Assembly (NCBI RefSeq): GCF_010093135.1
Contig: NZ_PDWK01000026.1
Span: forward strand, 8,544 to 41,453
Length of the DNA stretch: 32,910 bases
Reading direction: 5' to 3'
DNA from: Pseudoxanthomonas taiwanensis
GTDB taxonomy: Bacteria > Pseudomonadota > Gammaproteobacteria > Xanthomonadales > Xanthomonadaceae
The notes under the pieces were generated by a model. It was given only the letters and a program-made list of their open reading frames with translations. It ran no database searches and was not told the origin of the DNA. Both the position numbers and the translations under genes were made by a program. Below, in pieces: positions 1 to 7,526 of the stretch. Numbering within the stretch: the stretch's first letter is position 1; the number at the start of each line of letters is the position of its first letter.

Positions 1-746
1 CCCAGGTCGGCGTGCTGGCCGAGGGCCTGGGCATGAACGTGATCTTCCACGACATCGAGACCAAGCTCTCGCTGGGCAACGCGCGCGCGGCCGCCAGTCT
101 GGAGGACCTGCTGGCGCGCTCGGACGTGGTCACCCTGCACGTGCCGGAGACGCCGGCCACGAAGAACATGATCGGTGCGGCGCAGATCGCCGCGATGAAG
201 CCCGGCGCGCACCTGATCAACGCCTCGCGCGGCACCGTGGTGGACATCGACGCGCTGGCCGCGGCGCTGGAGTCCGGCCACCTGGGCGGCGCGGCGGTGG
301 ACGTGTTCCCGGTCGAGCCCAAGGGCAACAACGAGCCCTTCGTCTCGCCGCTGACCCGCTTCGACAACGTGATCCTGACCCCGCACATCGGCGGCAGCAC
401 GCTGGAGGCGCAGGACAACATCGGCGTGGAGGTGGCGGCCAAGCTGGTGCGCTACAGCGACAACGGCTCGACCCTGTCGGCGGTCAATTTCCCCGAGGTC
501 ACCCTGCCCGAGCACAAGGGCAGCACCCGCCTGCTGCACATCCACCGCAACGTGCCGGGCGTGCTGTCGCAGGTCAACGCGATCTTCGGCCGCCACGCGG
601 TCAACATCGACGGCCAGTTCCTGCGCACCGACCCCAAGGTCGGCTACGTGGTCATCGACGTGGCCACCGGCGAGATGCAGGCCGCCGCGCTGCGCGAGCA
701 GCTGGCCGCCATCCCCGGCACGCTGCGTACCCGCGTGCTGTACTGA
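1..746 (+). CDS. serA: D-3-phosphoglycerate dehydrogenase, C-terminal part (5' end outside window)
   Basis: This enzyme oxidises 3-phosphoglycerate to 3-phosphohydroxypyruvate, the first step of serine synthesis, in the cytosol. The reading frame is open from the window edge (first full codon at position 3), so the start lies upstream. Visible parts are the end of the NAD-binding Rossmann domain (QVGVLAEGLGM, then INASRGTVVD), the catalytic His/Glu segment around LTPHIGGSTLEAQDN, and a C-terminal ACT domain (LLHIHRNVPGVLSQVN) that in this family binds serine for feedback inhibition. The architecture is the short SerA type with one ACT domain, as in E. coli. The stop at 744-746 lies 18 bp from the end of the convergent Nudix gene. 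The identification is firm; only the N-terminus is missing. Confidence 0.95.
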   Translation, partial: QVGVLAEGLGMNVIFHDIETKLSLGNARAAASLEDLLARSDVVTLHVPETPATKNMIGAAQIAAMKPGAHLINASRGTVVDIDALAAALESGHLGGAAVDVFPVEPKGNNEPFVSPLTRFDNVILTPHIGGSTLEAQDNIGVEVAAKLVRYSDNGSTLSAVNFPEVTLPEHKGSTRLLHIHRNVPGVLSQVNAIFGRHAVNIDGQFLRTDPKVGYVVIDVATGEMQAAALREQLAAIPGTLRTRVLY

Positions 747-764
747 GGCCGGCGCCGGCTACGC

Positions 765-1337
765 TCACCCGCCGCCGGCCAGCCGCGCCAGCCACTTGCC
801 GGCCATGCGCCGCAGCGGGGCGTCCAGCGCCGGGTCGGCGGCCACCTCCGCCACCGGCCGCCAGGCCAGGTCCAGCGATTCGGCGCTGACGGTGTAGCGC
901 TCGCAGCCGGTGGCGCGGACAACGTAGCGCACGTCGTAGTGCCAGTGCCCGGGCACGCCGCCGCGCTCCGGGATCCAGTGCCGGTCCAGGTCGAACGGCT
1001 CAGGCTCCACCCGCAGGCCGGACAGGCCCGATTCCTCCTCCGCCTCGCGCAGCGCCACCCGCGCCAGGTCGCGGTCGCCGTCGGCGTGGCCGCCCAGCTG
1101 CAGCCAGCGGCCGAGCTTGCGGTGGTGGGTCAGCAGTACGCGCGCGCCGGCGCCGTCCACCAGCCAGCACGAGGCGGTGAAGTGCCCGGCCAGGCGCTCG
1201 CGGCGGAAGGGCTCGCGGGGATCGTCCAGCAGCGCCAGGAACAGCCGCGCGGTTTCCTCCTCCCGCGGCCAGCGCGCGGCGTAGCGCGCGAATGCTTGCC
1301 GCAGTGCGGCATGGACGGATGCGTGGTCTGGCGGCAT
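765..1337 (-). CDS. Nudix hydrolase (190 aa)
   Basis: This is a cytosolic Nudix-fold hydrolase that should cleave a nucleoside diphosphate linked to another moiety. The substrate cannot be read from the sequence. The Nudix box lies at residues 83-105, starting GGHADGD and ending REAEEESGL, so the metal-binding REUxEE core is intact. The Glu expected six residues after the first box glycine is replaced by Arg89. About 60 residues precede the fold, which is longer than in minimal Nudix enzymes. The ATG at 1337 was chosen because AGGA lies about 12 nt upstream on the minus strand and the protein reads sensibly from there; a GTG a few codons upstream is an alternative. The gene converges on serA and diverges from an amino-acid permease. 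Confidence 0.85.
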   Translation of the reverse strand: MPPDHASVHAALRQAFARYAARWPREEETARLFLALLDDPREPFRRERLAGHFTASCWLVDGAGARVLLTHHRKLGRWLQLGGHADGDRDLARVALREAEEESGLSGLRVEPEPFDLDRHWIPERGGVPGHWHYDVRYVVRATGCERYTVSAESLDLAWRPVAEVAADPALDAPLRRMAGKWLARLAGGG

Positions 1338-1402
1338 TTGCCGGCTTTTCCTGCGTGGGACGTGGCGGCCGGCATTATGCGGCCACGGGCACCCGATGGC
1401 GC

Positions 1403-1432
1403 TTGCCGGTGATTTCCCGCGTGGGTTAATGT
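1403..1432 (+). promoter_or_regulatory. Possible promoter for the first APC permease
   Basis: TTGCCG (1403-1408) and TAATGT (1427-1432) are 18 bp apart in the 162-bp divergent gap between the Nudix gene and the permease. TAATGT fits a relaxed TAnnnT -10 pattern. A transcript from here would have a leader of about 60 nt before the ATG at 1500. This is prediction from hexamer matches only. Confidence 0.3.
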
Positions 1433-1499
1433 GGCCCGCCGCACGGCCATTACGCCTGATCCGTCGCCCAGCGGCGCCGGCCACCCACAGGGGAATCGG

Positions 1500-2984
1500 A
1501 TGTTCAAAGACCTGTTCGTTACCAAGCCGGTGCAGCCTGCCGGCCATGTCGATGCCGGTGAGCCGGTCGAAGGCTCGCTCCAGGGGGAAGGGAATCTCAA
1601 GCGCGTACTGACCGCCCGGCACCTGGTGCTGCTGGGCATCGGCGCCATCATCGGCGCCGGCATTTTCGTCATGCCGGGCCAGGCCGCGGCCAACCACGCC
1701 GGCCCGGCCATCATGCTCAGCTTCGTCCTGGCCGGCGTGGCCTGCGCCTTCGCCGGCCTGTGCTACGCCGAGTTCGCCTCGATGATCCCGGTCTCGGGCA
1801 GCGCCTACAGCTACACCTACGCCACCCTCGGCGAGGCGGTGGCCTGGTTCGTGGGCTGGAGCCTGGTGCTGGAGTACCTGTTCGCGGCCTCGGCGGTGGC
1901 GGTGGGCTGGTCGGCCTACACCATCAGCCTGATGGAGTCGGTGGCCGTCATGTTCGGCAGCGACTGGAAGTTCCCCGCGCTGCTGGCCTCCGCCCCGGTC
2001 ACCTATGCCAACGGCAAGTTCGCCGCCACCGGCGCGCTGTTCAACCTGCCGGCGGTGCTGATCGTCGCCGGCGTGGGCTACCTCTGCTACATCGGCATCC
2101 GCCAGTCGGCCACCGCCAACGCGGTCATCGTGGCGGTCAAGGTGGCGGTGATCCTGGCCCTGATCGGCTTCGGCGCCGCCTACGTCAACCCGGAGAACTG
2201 GGTGCCCTTCATCCCCGAGCACGAGGGCGGCGACCGCTTCGGCTGGCCGGGCGTGCTGCGCGCGGCCTCGATCGTGTTCTTCGCCTACATCGGCTTCGAC
2301 GCGGTCTCCACCGCCGCGCAGGAGGCCAAGAACCCGCAGCGCGACATGCCCATCGGCATCCTCGGCTCGCTGGTGGTGTGCACCCTGCTGTACGTGGTCG
2401 TGGCCGCGGTGTTGACCGGCATGCTGCCGTACACCGAGCTGGGCACCGCCAAGCCGGTGGTCACCGCGCTGGAGCGTTACCCGGCGCTGGGCTGGCTCAA
2501 GTTCGCCATCGAGATCGGTGCGGTGGCCGGCCTGACCTCGGTGATCCTGGTCATGCTGATGGGCCAGCCGCGTATCTTCTACGCCATGGCCCGCGACGGC
2601 CTGATGCCGCGCTTCTTCGGCGCCGTGCACCCGCGCCACCACACCCCGCACAAGGCCACCGTGGTGGTGGCGGTGGTCGCGGCGGTGCTGGCCGCGTTCT
2701 TCCCGCTGGGCGTGCTCGGCGACCTGGTGTCCATGGGCACCCTGCTGGCCTTCGCCACGGTGTGCGTGGGCGTGCTGATCCTGCGCCGCACCCGCCCGGA
2801 CCTGCAGCGCTCGTTCCGCGTGCCGTTCGCGCCGGTGGTCTGCGTCCTGGGCGCCCTGTCCTGCCTGTCGCTGGTCGGTTTCATGGGCTGGTACAACTGG
2901 CTGCTGCTGGCGTGCTGGACCTTCGCCGGGTTCCTCATCTACTTCGGCTACGGTTACCGGCACAGCAAGCTGCGGCAGCACTGA
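1500..2984 (+). CDS. APC-family amino-acid permease, copy 1 (494 aa)
   Basis: This is an inner-membrane amino-acid transporter of the APC superfamily, closest in appearance to bacterial cationic-amino-acid-transporter-like permeases (YfnA/CAT type). After a hydrophilic N-terminus of about 40 residues, TM1 carries the substrate-binding signature GIGAIIGAGIF. Further hydrophobic segments run to the C-terminus, consistent with about 12 TM helices. The loop QEAKNPQRDMPIGI is the conserved cytoplasmic motif of these permeases. The ATG at 1500 has an AGGGGA ribosome site 5 nt upstream, which excludes the in-frame start 69 nt earlier. The next gene is a close paralogue in the same orientation, so the pair looks like a tandem duplication. 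The substrate is not determinable from sequence. Confidence 0.92.
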   Translation: MFKDLFVTKPVQPAGHVDAGEPVEGSLQGEGNLKRVLTARHLVLLGIGAIIGAGIFVMPGQAAANHAGPAIMLSFVLAGVACAFAGLCYAEFASMIPVSGSAYSYTYATLGEAVAWFVGWSLVLEYLFAASAVAVGWSAYTISLMESVAVMFGSDWKFPALLASAPVTYANGKFAATGALFNLPAVLIVAGVGYLCYIGIRQSATANAVIVAVKVAVILALIGFGAAYVNPENWVPFIPEHEGGDRFGWPGVLRAASIVFFAYIGFDAVSTAAQEAKNPQRDMPIGILGSLVVCTLLYVVVAAVLTGMLPYTELGTAKPVVTALERYPALGWLKFAIEIGAVAGLTSVILVMLMGQPRIFYAMARDGLMPRFFGAVHPRHHTPHKATVVVAVVAAVLAAFFPLGVLGDLVSMGTLLAFATVCVGVLILRRTRPDLQRSFRVPFAPVVCVLGALSCLSLVGFMGWYNWLLLACWTFAGFLIYFGYGYRHSKLRQH

Positions 2985-2995
2985 GGCAGCCGCCC

Positions 2996-3034
2996 GGAAG
3001 GGCCGACGATCCACTCGCCGGCCCTTCCCGTTTC
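2996..3034 (+). terminator. Hairpin between the two permeases, probable terminator or attenuator
   Basis: A perfect 10-bp stem is formed by GGAAGGGCCG (2996-3005) and CGGCCCTTCC (3019-3028) around a 13-nt loop. It is followed by a pyrimidine-rich tail with only a short T run (CGTTTCC). It begins 12 bp after the stop of the first permease, so it may separate expression of the two copies. The poor T tract makes full termination uncertain. Confidence 0.5.
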
Positions 3035-3088
3035 CGCTTCCAGAAAACCCGCACGCCCCGGCCGTCCTGGGCGCCAGGACCAATACCC

Positions 3089-4516
3089 ATGCTCAAGCGA
3101 CTGTTCGCGACCAAGCACCCGCATGCCGCGCACTCCGACGCGCAGAGCCTGAACCTGACCCGTGCCCTGGGCCCGTGGGGCCTGACCGCGCTGGGCATCG
3201 GCGCGGTGATCGGCGGCGGCATCTTCGTCATCACCGGCCAGGCCGCGGCCGACCACGCCGGCCCGGCGATCATGCTCTCGTTCGTACTGGCGGCCATCTG
3301 CTGCGGCTTCTGCGCCATGGCCTACGCCGAGTTCGCGTCCATGGTGCCGGTCTCCGGCAGCGCCTACACTTACACTTACGCCACCCTCGGCGAGCTGGCG
3401 GCCTGGTTCATCGGCTGGATGCTGGTGCTGGAGTACGGCGTCTCCGCCTCGGCGGTGGCGGTCAGCTGGACCGGCTACTTCCTCAGCCTGCTGCAGCACT
3501 TCGACATCTACCTGCCCAAGGCGCTGACCTCGGCGCCGCTGGACGCGCAGCTGCGCCCCACCGGTTCGATCATGAACGTGCCGGCGGCGGCCATCGTCCT
3601 GCTGCTGACCTGGGTGTGCTACATCGGCATCCGCAAGTCCTCGGCCATGAACATGGCCATGGTCGTGCTCAAGACCGGCCTGATCGTGCTGGTGATCATC
3701 GCCGGCTGGAAGTACGTGGACCCGGCCAACTGGGAGCCGTTCATCCCGGCCAACGAGGGCCCGGGCAAGTACGGCTGGGACGGCGTGCTGCGCGGCGCGG
3801 CGATGGTGTTCTTCGCCTACATCGGCTTCGAGGCGGTGTCGGTGGCGGCGCAGGAATCCAAGCGCCCGCAGCGCGACATGCCCATCGGCATGCTGCTGTC
3901 GCTGGTGGTGTGCACCGTGCTGTACATCGGCATGGCCGCGGTGATGACCGGCCTGGTGCCCTACACCCGCCTGGGCACCGACGAGCCGGTGGTGACCGCG
4001 GTGGCCGCGCACCCGGAGCTGGGCTGGCTGCGCGTGGTGGTGGAGATCGGCGCGCTGGTCGGCCTGTCCTCGGTGGTGCTGGTGATGATCATCGGCCAGC
4101 CGCGCATCTTCATGATCATGGCCCGCGACGGCCTGTTGCCGCCGGTGTTCACCCGCATCCACCCCGAGTACCGCACCCCGCACATCAACACCGTGATCAC
4201 CGGCATCGGCATCGCCCTGCTGGCGGCGCTGTTCCCGCTGGACATCCTCGGCGAGCTGACCTCGATGGGCACGCTGATCGCCTTCGCCTCGGTGTGCGTG
4301 GGCGTGCTGATCCTGCGCCGTACCCAGCCGGACCTCCCGCGTCCGTTCCGCATCCGCGGCGCCTGGTTCGTGTGCTCGGCCGGCGTGCTCAGCTGCCTGG
4401 CGCTGCTGTCGGCGATGACCGCGCACAACTGGATGCTGATGCTGCTGTGGACCGCGGCCGGCTTCGTCATCTACTTCCTGTACGGCTACCGGCACAGCCG
4501 CCTGCGCAACGGCTGA
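3089..4516 (+). CDS. APC-family amino-acid permease, copy 2 (475 aa)
   Basis: This inner-membrane amino-acid permease is paralogous to the gene just upstream and shares most motifs with it. TM1 reads GIGAVIGGGIFVITGQAAA, the cytoplasmic loop QESKRPQRDMPIG is present, and the C-terminal segment ends in YGYRHSRLR where copy 1 has YGYRHSKLR. The N-terminus is about 20 residues shorter. The ATG at 3089 has AGGA (3076-3079) 9 nt upstream. TM1 differs from copy 1 at positions near the substrate site (IGGGIFVIT versus IGAGIFVMP), which may alter specificity; that is inference. Divergence is enough to suggest an old duplication rather than a recent one. Confidence 0.92.
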   Translation: MLKRLFATKHPHAAHSDAQSLNLTRALGPWGLTALGIGAVIGGGIFVITGQAAADHAGPAIMLSFVLAAICCGFCAMAYAEFASMVPVSGSAYTYTYATLGELAAWFIGWMLVLEYGVSASAVAVSWTGYFLSLLQHFDIYLPKALTSAPLDAQLRPTGSIMNVPAAAIVLLLTWVCYIGIRKSSAMNMAMVVLKTGLIVLVIIAGWKYVDPANWEPFIPANEGPGKYGWDGVLRGAAMVFFAYIGFEAVSVAAQESKRPQRDMPIGMLLSLVVCTVLYIGMAAVMTGLVPYTRLGTDEPVVTAVAAHPELGWLRVVVEIGALVGLSSVVLVMIIGQPRIFMIMARDGLLPPVFTRIHPEYRTPHINTVITGIGIALLAALFPLDILGELTSMGTLIAFASVCVGVLILRRTQPDLPRPFRIRGAWFVCSAGVLSCLALLSAMTAHNWMLMLLWTAAGFVIYFLYGYRHSRLRNG

Positions 4517-4539
4517 CCGCTCCCGTCCGGACCGTGCCC

Positions 4540-4566
4540 GCCCCGCGCGCCGCCGGCGCGCGGGGC
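4540..4566 (+). terminator. Strong GC hairpin between permease 2 and mtnB
   Basis: A perfect 12-bp stem (4540-4551 with 4555-4566) closes a 3-nt loop, 23 bp after the permease stop. No T run follows, so it is not a textbook intrinsic terminator. It could end or stabilise the permease transcript. A GC-rich chance structure cannot be ruled out. Confidence 0.35.
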
Positions 4567-4586
4567 GGCATCCGTTCCGCCTCCGG

Positions 4587-4592
4587 TAAACT
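4587..4592 (+). promoter_or_regulatory. Candidate -10 element for mtnB (possible leaderless start)
   Basis: TAAACT ends 6 bp before the mtnB ATG at 4599. Transcription starting 6-7 nt after it would begin at or next to the A of the ATG. No Shine-Dalgarno-like sequence precedes the ATG, which fits a leaderless message. No good -35 hexamer is visible at the usual spacing, so this is a weak prediction. Confidence 0.3.
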
Positions 4593-4598
4593 GGCGCC

Positions 4599-5243
4599 AT
4601 GAACCAAGCCCTCCCCTACGACCCGCAGCGCCTGGCCGAGTGCGCCGGGCAGATCATCGCCAACGTGCGCGAGCTGGCCGCGCGCGGCTGGACCCCGGCC
4701 ACCAGCTCCAACTTCTCCATGCGCATGGACCCGGCCCATGCGGCCATCACCGTCTCCGGCCGCGACAAGGGCCGCCTGGGCGAGGGCGACATCATGGTGG
4801 TGGACCTGGACGGCCGCGCCGTCGGCAGCGACCACCGCCCCTCGGCCGAGACCCTGCTGCACACCCGCCTGTACCGCCGTTTCCCCGAGGTGGGCTGCGT
4901 GCTGCACACCCATTCGCTGGTGCAGACCGTGGCCTCGCGCCTGTTCGCCGGCGCCGGCCGCGTGCGCCTGGTCGGCTACGAGCTGCTCAAGGCCTTCCCC
5001 GGCAACAGCACCCACGAAGCCGAGATCGAGGTGCCGGTGTTCCCCAACAGCCAGGACATGACGGTGCTGGCCGCGCAGGTGGACGCCGAGCTGGACCGCC
5101 GGCCGCTGTGGGGCTACCTGATCGACGGCCACGGCCTGTACGCCTGGGGCCGCGACATGGCCGAGGCGCGCCGCCACCTGGAGGCGTTCGAGTTCCTGCT
5201 GGCCTGCGAGCTGGAGCTGCGCCGGCTCGGTGCCCGCGCCTGA
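4599..5243 (+). CDS. mtnB: Methylthioribulose-1-phosphate dehydratase
   Basis: This enzyme dehydrates 5-methylthioribulose-1-phosphate to 2,3-diketo-5-methylthiopentyl-1-phosphate in the methionine salvage pathway, in the cytosol. The 214-residue protein is a class II aldolase-fold enzyme of normal MtnB length. Zinc-binding histidines are visible in VLHTHS (His103, His105) and GHGLYAWG (His178), and the likely catalytic Glu is Glu84 in PSAETLLHT. An early TSSNFSMR motif (residues 36-43) is typical of the family. mtnD and mtnC follow on the same strand, which settles the assignment against other class II aldolases. The ATG at 4599 has no ribosome-binding site. Genes for the preceding steps (mtnA and MTA phosphorylase or nucleosidase) are not in the window. 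Confidence 0.93.
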   Translation: MNQALPYDPQRLAECAGQIIANVRELAARGWTPATSSNFSMRMDPAHAAITVSGRDKGRLGEGDIMVVDLDGRAVGSDHRPSAETLLHTRLYRRFPEVGCVLHTHSLVQTVASRLFAGAGRVRLVGYELLKAFPGNSTHEAEIEVPVFPNSQDMTVLAAQVDAELDRRPLWGYLIDGHGLYAWGRDMAEARRHLEAFEFLLACELELRRLGARA

Positions 5244-5261
5244 ACGGTGCCCCCGCCCCCG

Positions 5262-5293
5262 TTGACCGCGGGGGGCCGCCGGCCTGCTACGCT
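5262..5293 (+). promoter_or_regulatory. Possible internal promoter before mtnD
   Basis: TTGACC (5262-5267) and an extended -10 TGCTACGCT (hexamer TACGCT 5288-5293) lie in the 96-bp mtnB-mtnD gap. The 20-bp spacing is longer than ideal, but the TGn extension could compensate. Hexamer matching only. Confidence 0.25.
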
Positions 5294-5339
5294 AGGCGGT
5301 CCCGCGGCACCTGCAGGCCCGCGCAGGAGACCCCCCACG

Positions 5340-5897
5340 ATGAGCCGTCTGCGCATCTTCCACGAGAACGATCCCACCACTCCGCTGCTGGCCACCACCG
5401 ACGGCCAGGCCATCGCCGAGGAGCTGTCGCGCATCGGCGTGACCTTCGAGCGCTGGGAAGCCAGCCGCCCGGTCGCCCCCGGCGCCACCCCCGAGGAGGT
5501 GATGGCGGCCTACCGCGCCGACATCGACCGCCTGGTGGCCGAGCGCGGCTTCCGCACCGTGGACGTGATCAGCATCGCCCCGGACAACCCGCAGCGCGAG
5601 GCGCTGCGCGCCAAGTTCCTGGACGAACACTTCCACAAGGAGGACGAGGTCCGCTTCTTCGTCGCCGGCTCGGGCCTGTTCACCCTGCACGTGGACGACA
5701 AGGTCTACGAGGTCGAGTGCGTCAAGGGCGACCTGATCGGCGTCCCCGACGGCACCCGCCACTGGTTCGACATGGGGCCGGAGCCGAACTTCGTGGCCAT
5801 CCGCTTCTTCACCGAGCCGGACGGCTGGGTCGGCCATTTCACCGGGACCGACATCGCCAGCCGGTTCCCCCGCTACGAGCCGGGCGCGGCGGCCTGA
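5340..5897 (+). CDS. mtnD: Acireductone dioxygenase
   Basis: This cupin-fold metalloenzyme oxidises the acireductone of methionine salvage. With Fe2+ it gives formate and the 2-keto precursor of methionine; with Ni2+ it gives CO, formate and methylthiopropionate (family knowledge). The 185-residue sequence shows the metal ligands in [11 protein letters not shown] (His97, His99, Glu103) and His141 in GTRHWF. The ATG at 5340 has CAGGAGA 9-10 nt upstream, and an in-frame start 93 nt earlier lacks that support and family similarity. It sits between mtnB and mtnC, as expected for consecutive pathway steps. The in vivo metal cannot be told from sequence. Confidence 0.95.
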   Translation: MSRLRIFHENDPTTPLLATTDGQAIAEELSRIGVTFERWEASRPVAPGATPEEVMAAYRADIDRLVAERGFRTVDVISIAPDNPQREALRAKFLDEHFHKEDEVRFFVAGSGLFTLHVDDKVYEVECVKGDLIGVPDGTRHWFDMGPEPNFVAIRFFTEPDGWVGHFTGTDIASRFPRYEPGAAA

Positions 5898-5940
5898 CGC
5901 CGCGCCTTCCCGCCCGCACGGGCGCCCAGCAAGGGCCGAC

Positions 5941-6639
5941 ATGATCCGAGCCATCGTCACCGACATCGAAGGCACCACCAGCAGCATCTCCTTCGTCCGC
6001 GAAGTCCTGTTCCCGTACGCGCGCCGCGCCCTGCCCGGCTTCGTGGCCGCGCGCGGCCACGAACCGGAGGTGCGGCACTGGCTGGACGCGGTGGCCACCG
6101 AGGCCGGCGGCATCTGCCAGGACGAGGTGATCGTGGAGACCCTGCAGGGCTGGATCGACCAGGACCGCAAGCACACCGCGCTGAAGGCGCTGCAGGGCAT
6201 GATCTGGGAAGCCGGCTACCGCAACGGCGACTTCACCGCGCCGGTGTACCCGGACGCCGAGCAGACCCTGCGCCGCTGGCACGCGCTGGAGCTGCCGCTG
6301 TACGTGTACTCCTCCGGCTCGGTGCCGGCGCAGAAGCTGTTCTTCGGCCACACCGACGCCGGCGACCTGACCGGGCTGTTCTCCGGCTGGTTCGACACCC
6401 GGACCGGCGGCAAGCGCGAGAGCGACAGCTACTTGCGCATCGCCGAGGCCATCGGCCAGCCGCCCAAGGCCATCCTGTTCCTGTCCGACGTGGTCGAGGA
6501 ACTGGACGCGGCGCGGGCCGCCGGCCTGCACACGGTGCTGGTGGACCGGCCGCAGGACTACCCGGAGCCGCGCCATGGCGACGCCGCGCACGGCCATACC
6601 CGGGTCACCAGCTTCATCGAGATCGACCTGCCGCTGTAG
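5941..6639 (+). CDS. mtnC: Enolase-phosphatase E1 (acireductone synthase)
   Basis: This HAD-superfamily enzyme enolises and then dephosphorylates 2,3-diketo-5-methylthiopentyl-1-phosphate to acireductone, the substrate of MtnD. HAD motifs are all visible: DIEGTT (Asp8, Glu10) as motif I, YVYSSGS (Ser124/125) as motif II, Lys158 in GGKRESDSY as motif III, and [10 protein letters not shown] (Asp183) as motif IV. Length 232 aa is normal. The start is 43 bp after mtnD, with AAGG shortly upstream. The DMT exporter begins 2 bp after the stop, so the two are probably translationally coupled. Confidence 0.95.
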   Translation: MIRAIVTDIEGTTSSISFVREVLFPYARRALPGFVAARGHEPEVRHWLDAVATEAGGICQDEVIVETLQGWIDQDRKHTALKALQGMIWEAGYRNGDFTAPVYPDAEQTLRRWHALELPLYVYSSGSVPAQKLFFGHTDAGDLTGLFSGWFDTRTGGKRESDSYLRIAEAIGQPPKAILFLSDVVEELDAARAAGLHTVLVDRPQDYPEPRHGDAAHGHTRVTSFIEIDLPL

Positions 6640-6641
6640 CC

Positions 6642-7526
6642 ATGCGTACGGCGCGCCGGGCCACCGCCAGCGGCGTGCTGGCGATCCTGCTGTGGTCGTC
6701 GCTGGCCCTGCTGACCGTCGCCACCGCCGGCCTGCCGCCGTTCCAGGTGCTGGCCACCGCCTTCGCCGTGGCCGCGGCCAGCGGCCTGCTGCAGGCCGCC
6801 TGGCGCGGCCGCGCCGGCCTGGCCGGGCTGCACGCGCCGCCGGCGGCGCTGGCACTGTCCACCGCCGGCCTGTTCGGCTACCACGCGCTGTACTTCATGG
6901 CGCTCAAGCGCGCCCCGGCGGTGGAGGCCAACCTGCTCAACTACCTGTGGCCGCTGCTGATCGTGGTCTTCGCCGGCCTGCTGCCCGGCGCGCGCGGGCG
7001 CCCGGCGCAATGGCTGGGCGCCCTGCTGGGCCTGGCCGCGGCGGTGATGGTGCTGGCGGGCGGGCGCCGCCTGCACGCCGAGGCCGCACACCTGACCGGC
7101 TCCCGGGCGGCGCTCGGCGCGGCGGTGGCGTGGGCCGGCTACTCGGTGCTCAACCGCCGCCATGCGCAGGTGCCCGCCGGCGCGATCGTGCCGGCCTGCG
7201 CGCTGGTGGCGCTGCTGGGCGCGCTGGCCCCCCTGCTGTTCGAGGACAGCGTGGCGCCGACACCGGCGCAGTGGCTGTGGCTGCTGCTGATGGGCCTGGG
7301 CCCGGTGGGCATCGCCTTCCGCCTGTGGGACACCGGCACCAAGCACGGCGACCTCGCCCTGCTGGGAATCCTGTCCTACCTGGCGCCCGTGCTGTCCACC
7401 GCGCTGCTGGTGCTGTCCGGGCGGGTGCAGGCGCACCCGCTGCAGGCCGTGGCTCTGGTCCTGCTGCTGGCCGGGGCCTGGCTGGGGGCGCGGCCTCAGT
7501 CGGCCGCCACCTCCACCAGCCGGTAG
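6642..7526 (+). CDS. DMT-superfamily (EamA) transporter, YddG-like
   Basis: This is an inner-membrane exporter-type protein of the drug/metabolite transporter superfamily with two EamA repeats and about 10 predicted TM helices over 294 residues. The segment ALYFMALKRAPAVEANLLNY, followed by LWPLLIVVF, resembles the YddG group of aromatic amino-acid exporters; that resemblance is from memory, not a search. The ATG lies 2 bp after the mtnC stop, implying co-expression with methionine salvage. An exporter for a sulfur metabolite or amino acid is possible but unproven. The 3' end overlaps the convergent phosphoesterase gene by 31 bp (7496-7526). Confidence 0.88.
   Translation: MRTARRATASGVLAILLWSSLALLTVATAGLPPFQVLATAFAVAAASGLLQAAWRGRAGLAGLHAPPAALALSTAGLFGYHALYFMALKRAPAVEANLLNYLWPLLIVVFAGLLPGARGRPAQWLGALLGLAAAVMVLAGGRRLHAEAAHLTGSRAALGAAVAWAGYSVLNRRHAQVPAGAIVPACALVALLGALAPLLFEDSVAPTPAQWLWLLLMGLGPVGIAFRLWDTGTKHGDLALLGILSYLAPVLSTALLVLSGRVQAHPLQAVALVLLLAGAWLGARPQSAATSTSR

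Noticed and set aside
748-759. 12-bp palindrome GCCGGCGCCGGC between serA and the Nudix gene as a shared terminator
   Set aside because: No T run follows on either strand, and such GC palindromes are common by chance at this base composition.
765-3083. 772-codon minus-strand frame extending from the Nudix gene across the first permease
   Set aside because: Only the first 190 codons (from 1337) resemble a protein family. The rest is His/Gly/Arg/Gln-rich shadow sequence antisense to the permease, as expected in very GC-rich DNA.
4517-4598. SAM-type riboswitch before the methionine-salvage genes
   Set aside because: The gap is only 82 bp and holds a single simple hairpin. No multi-helix junction or conserved SAM-riboswitch pattern is visible.
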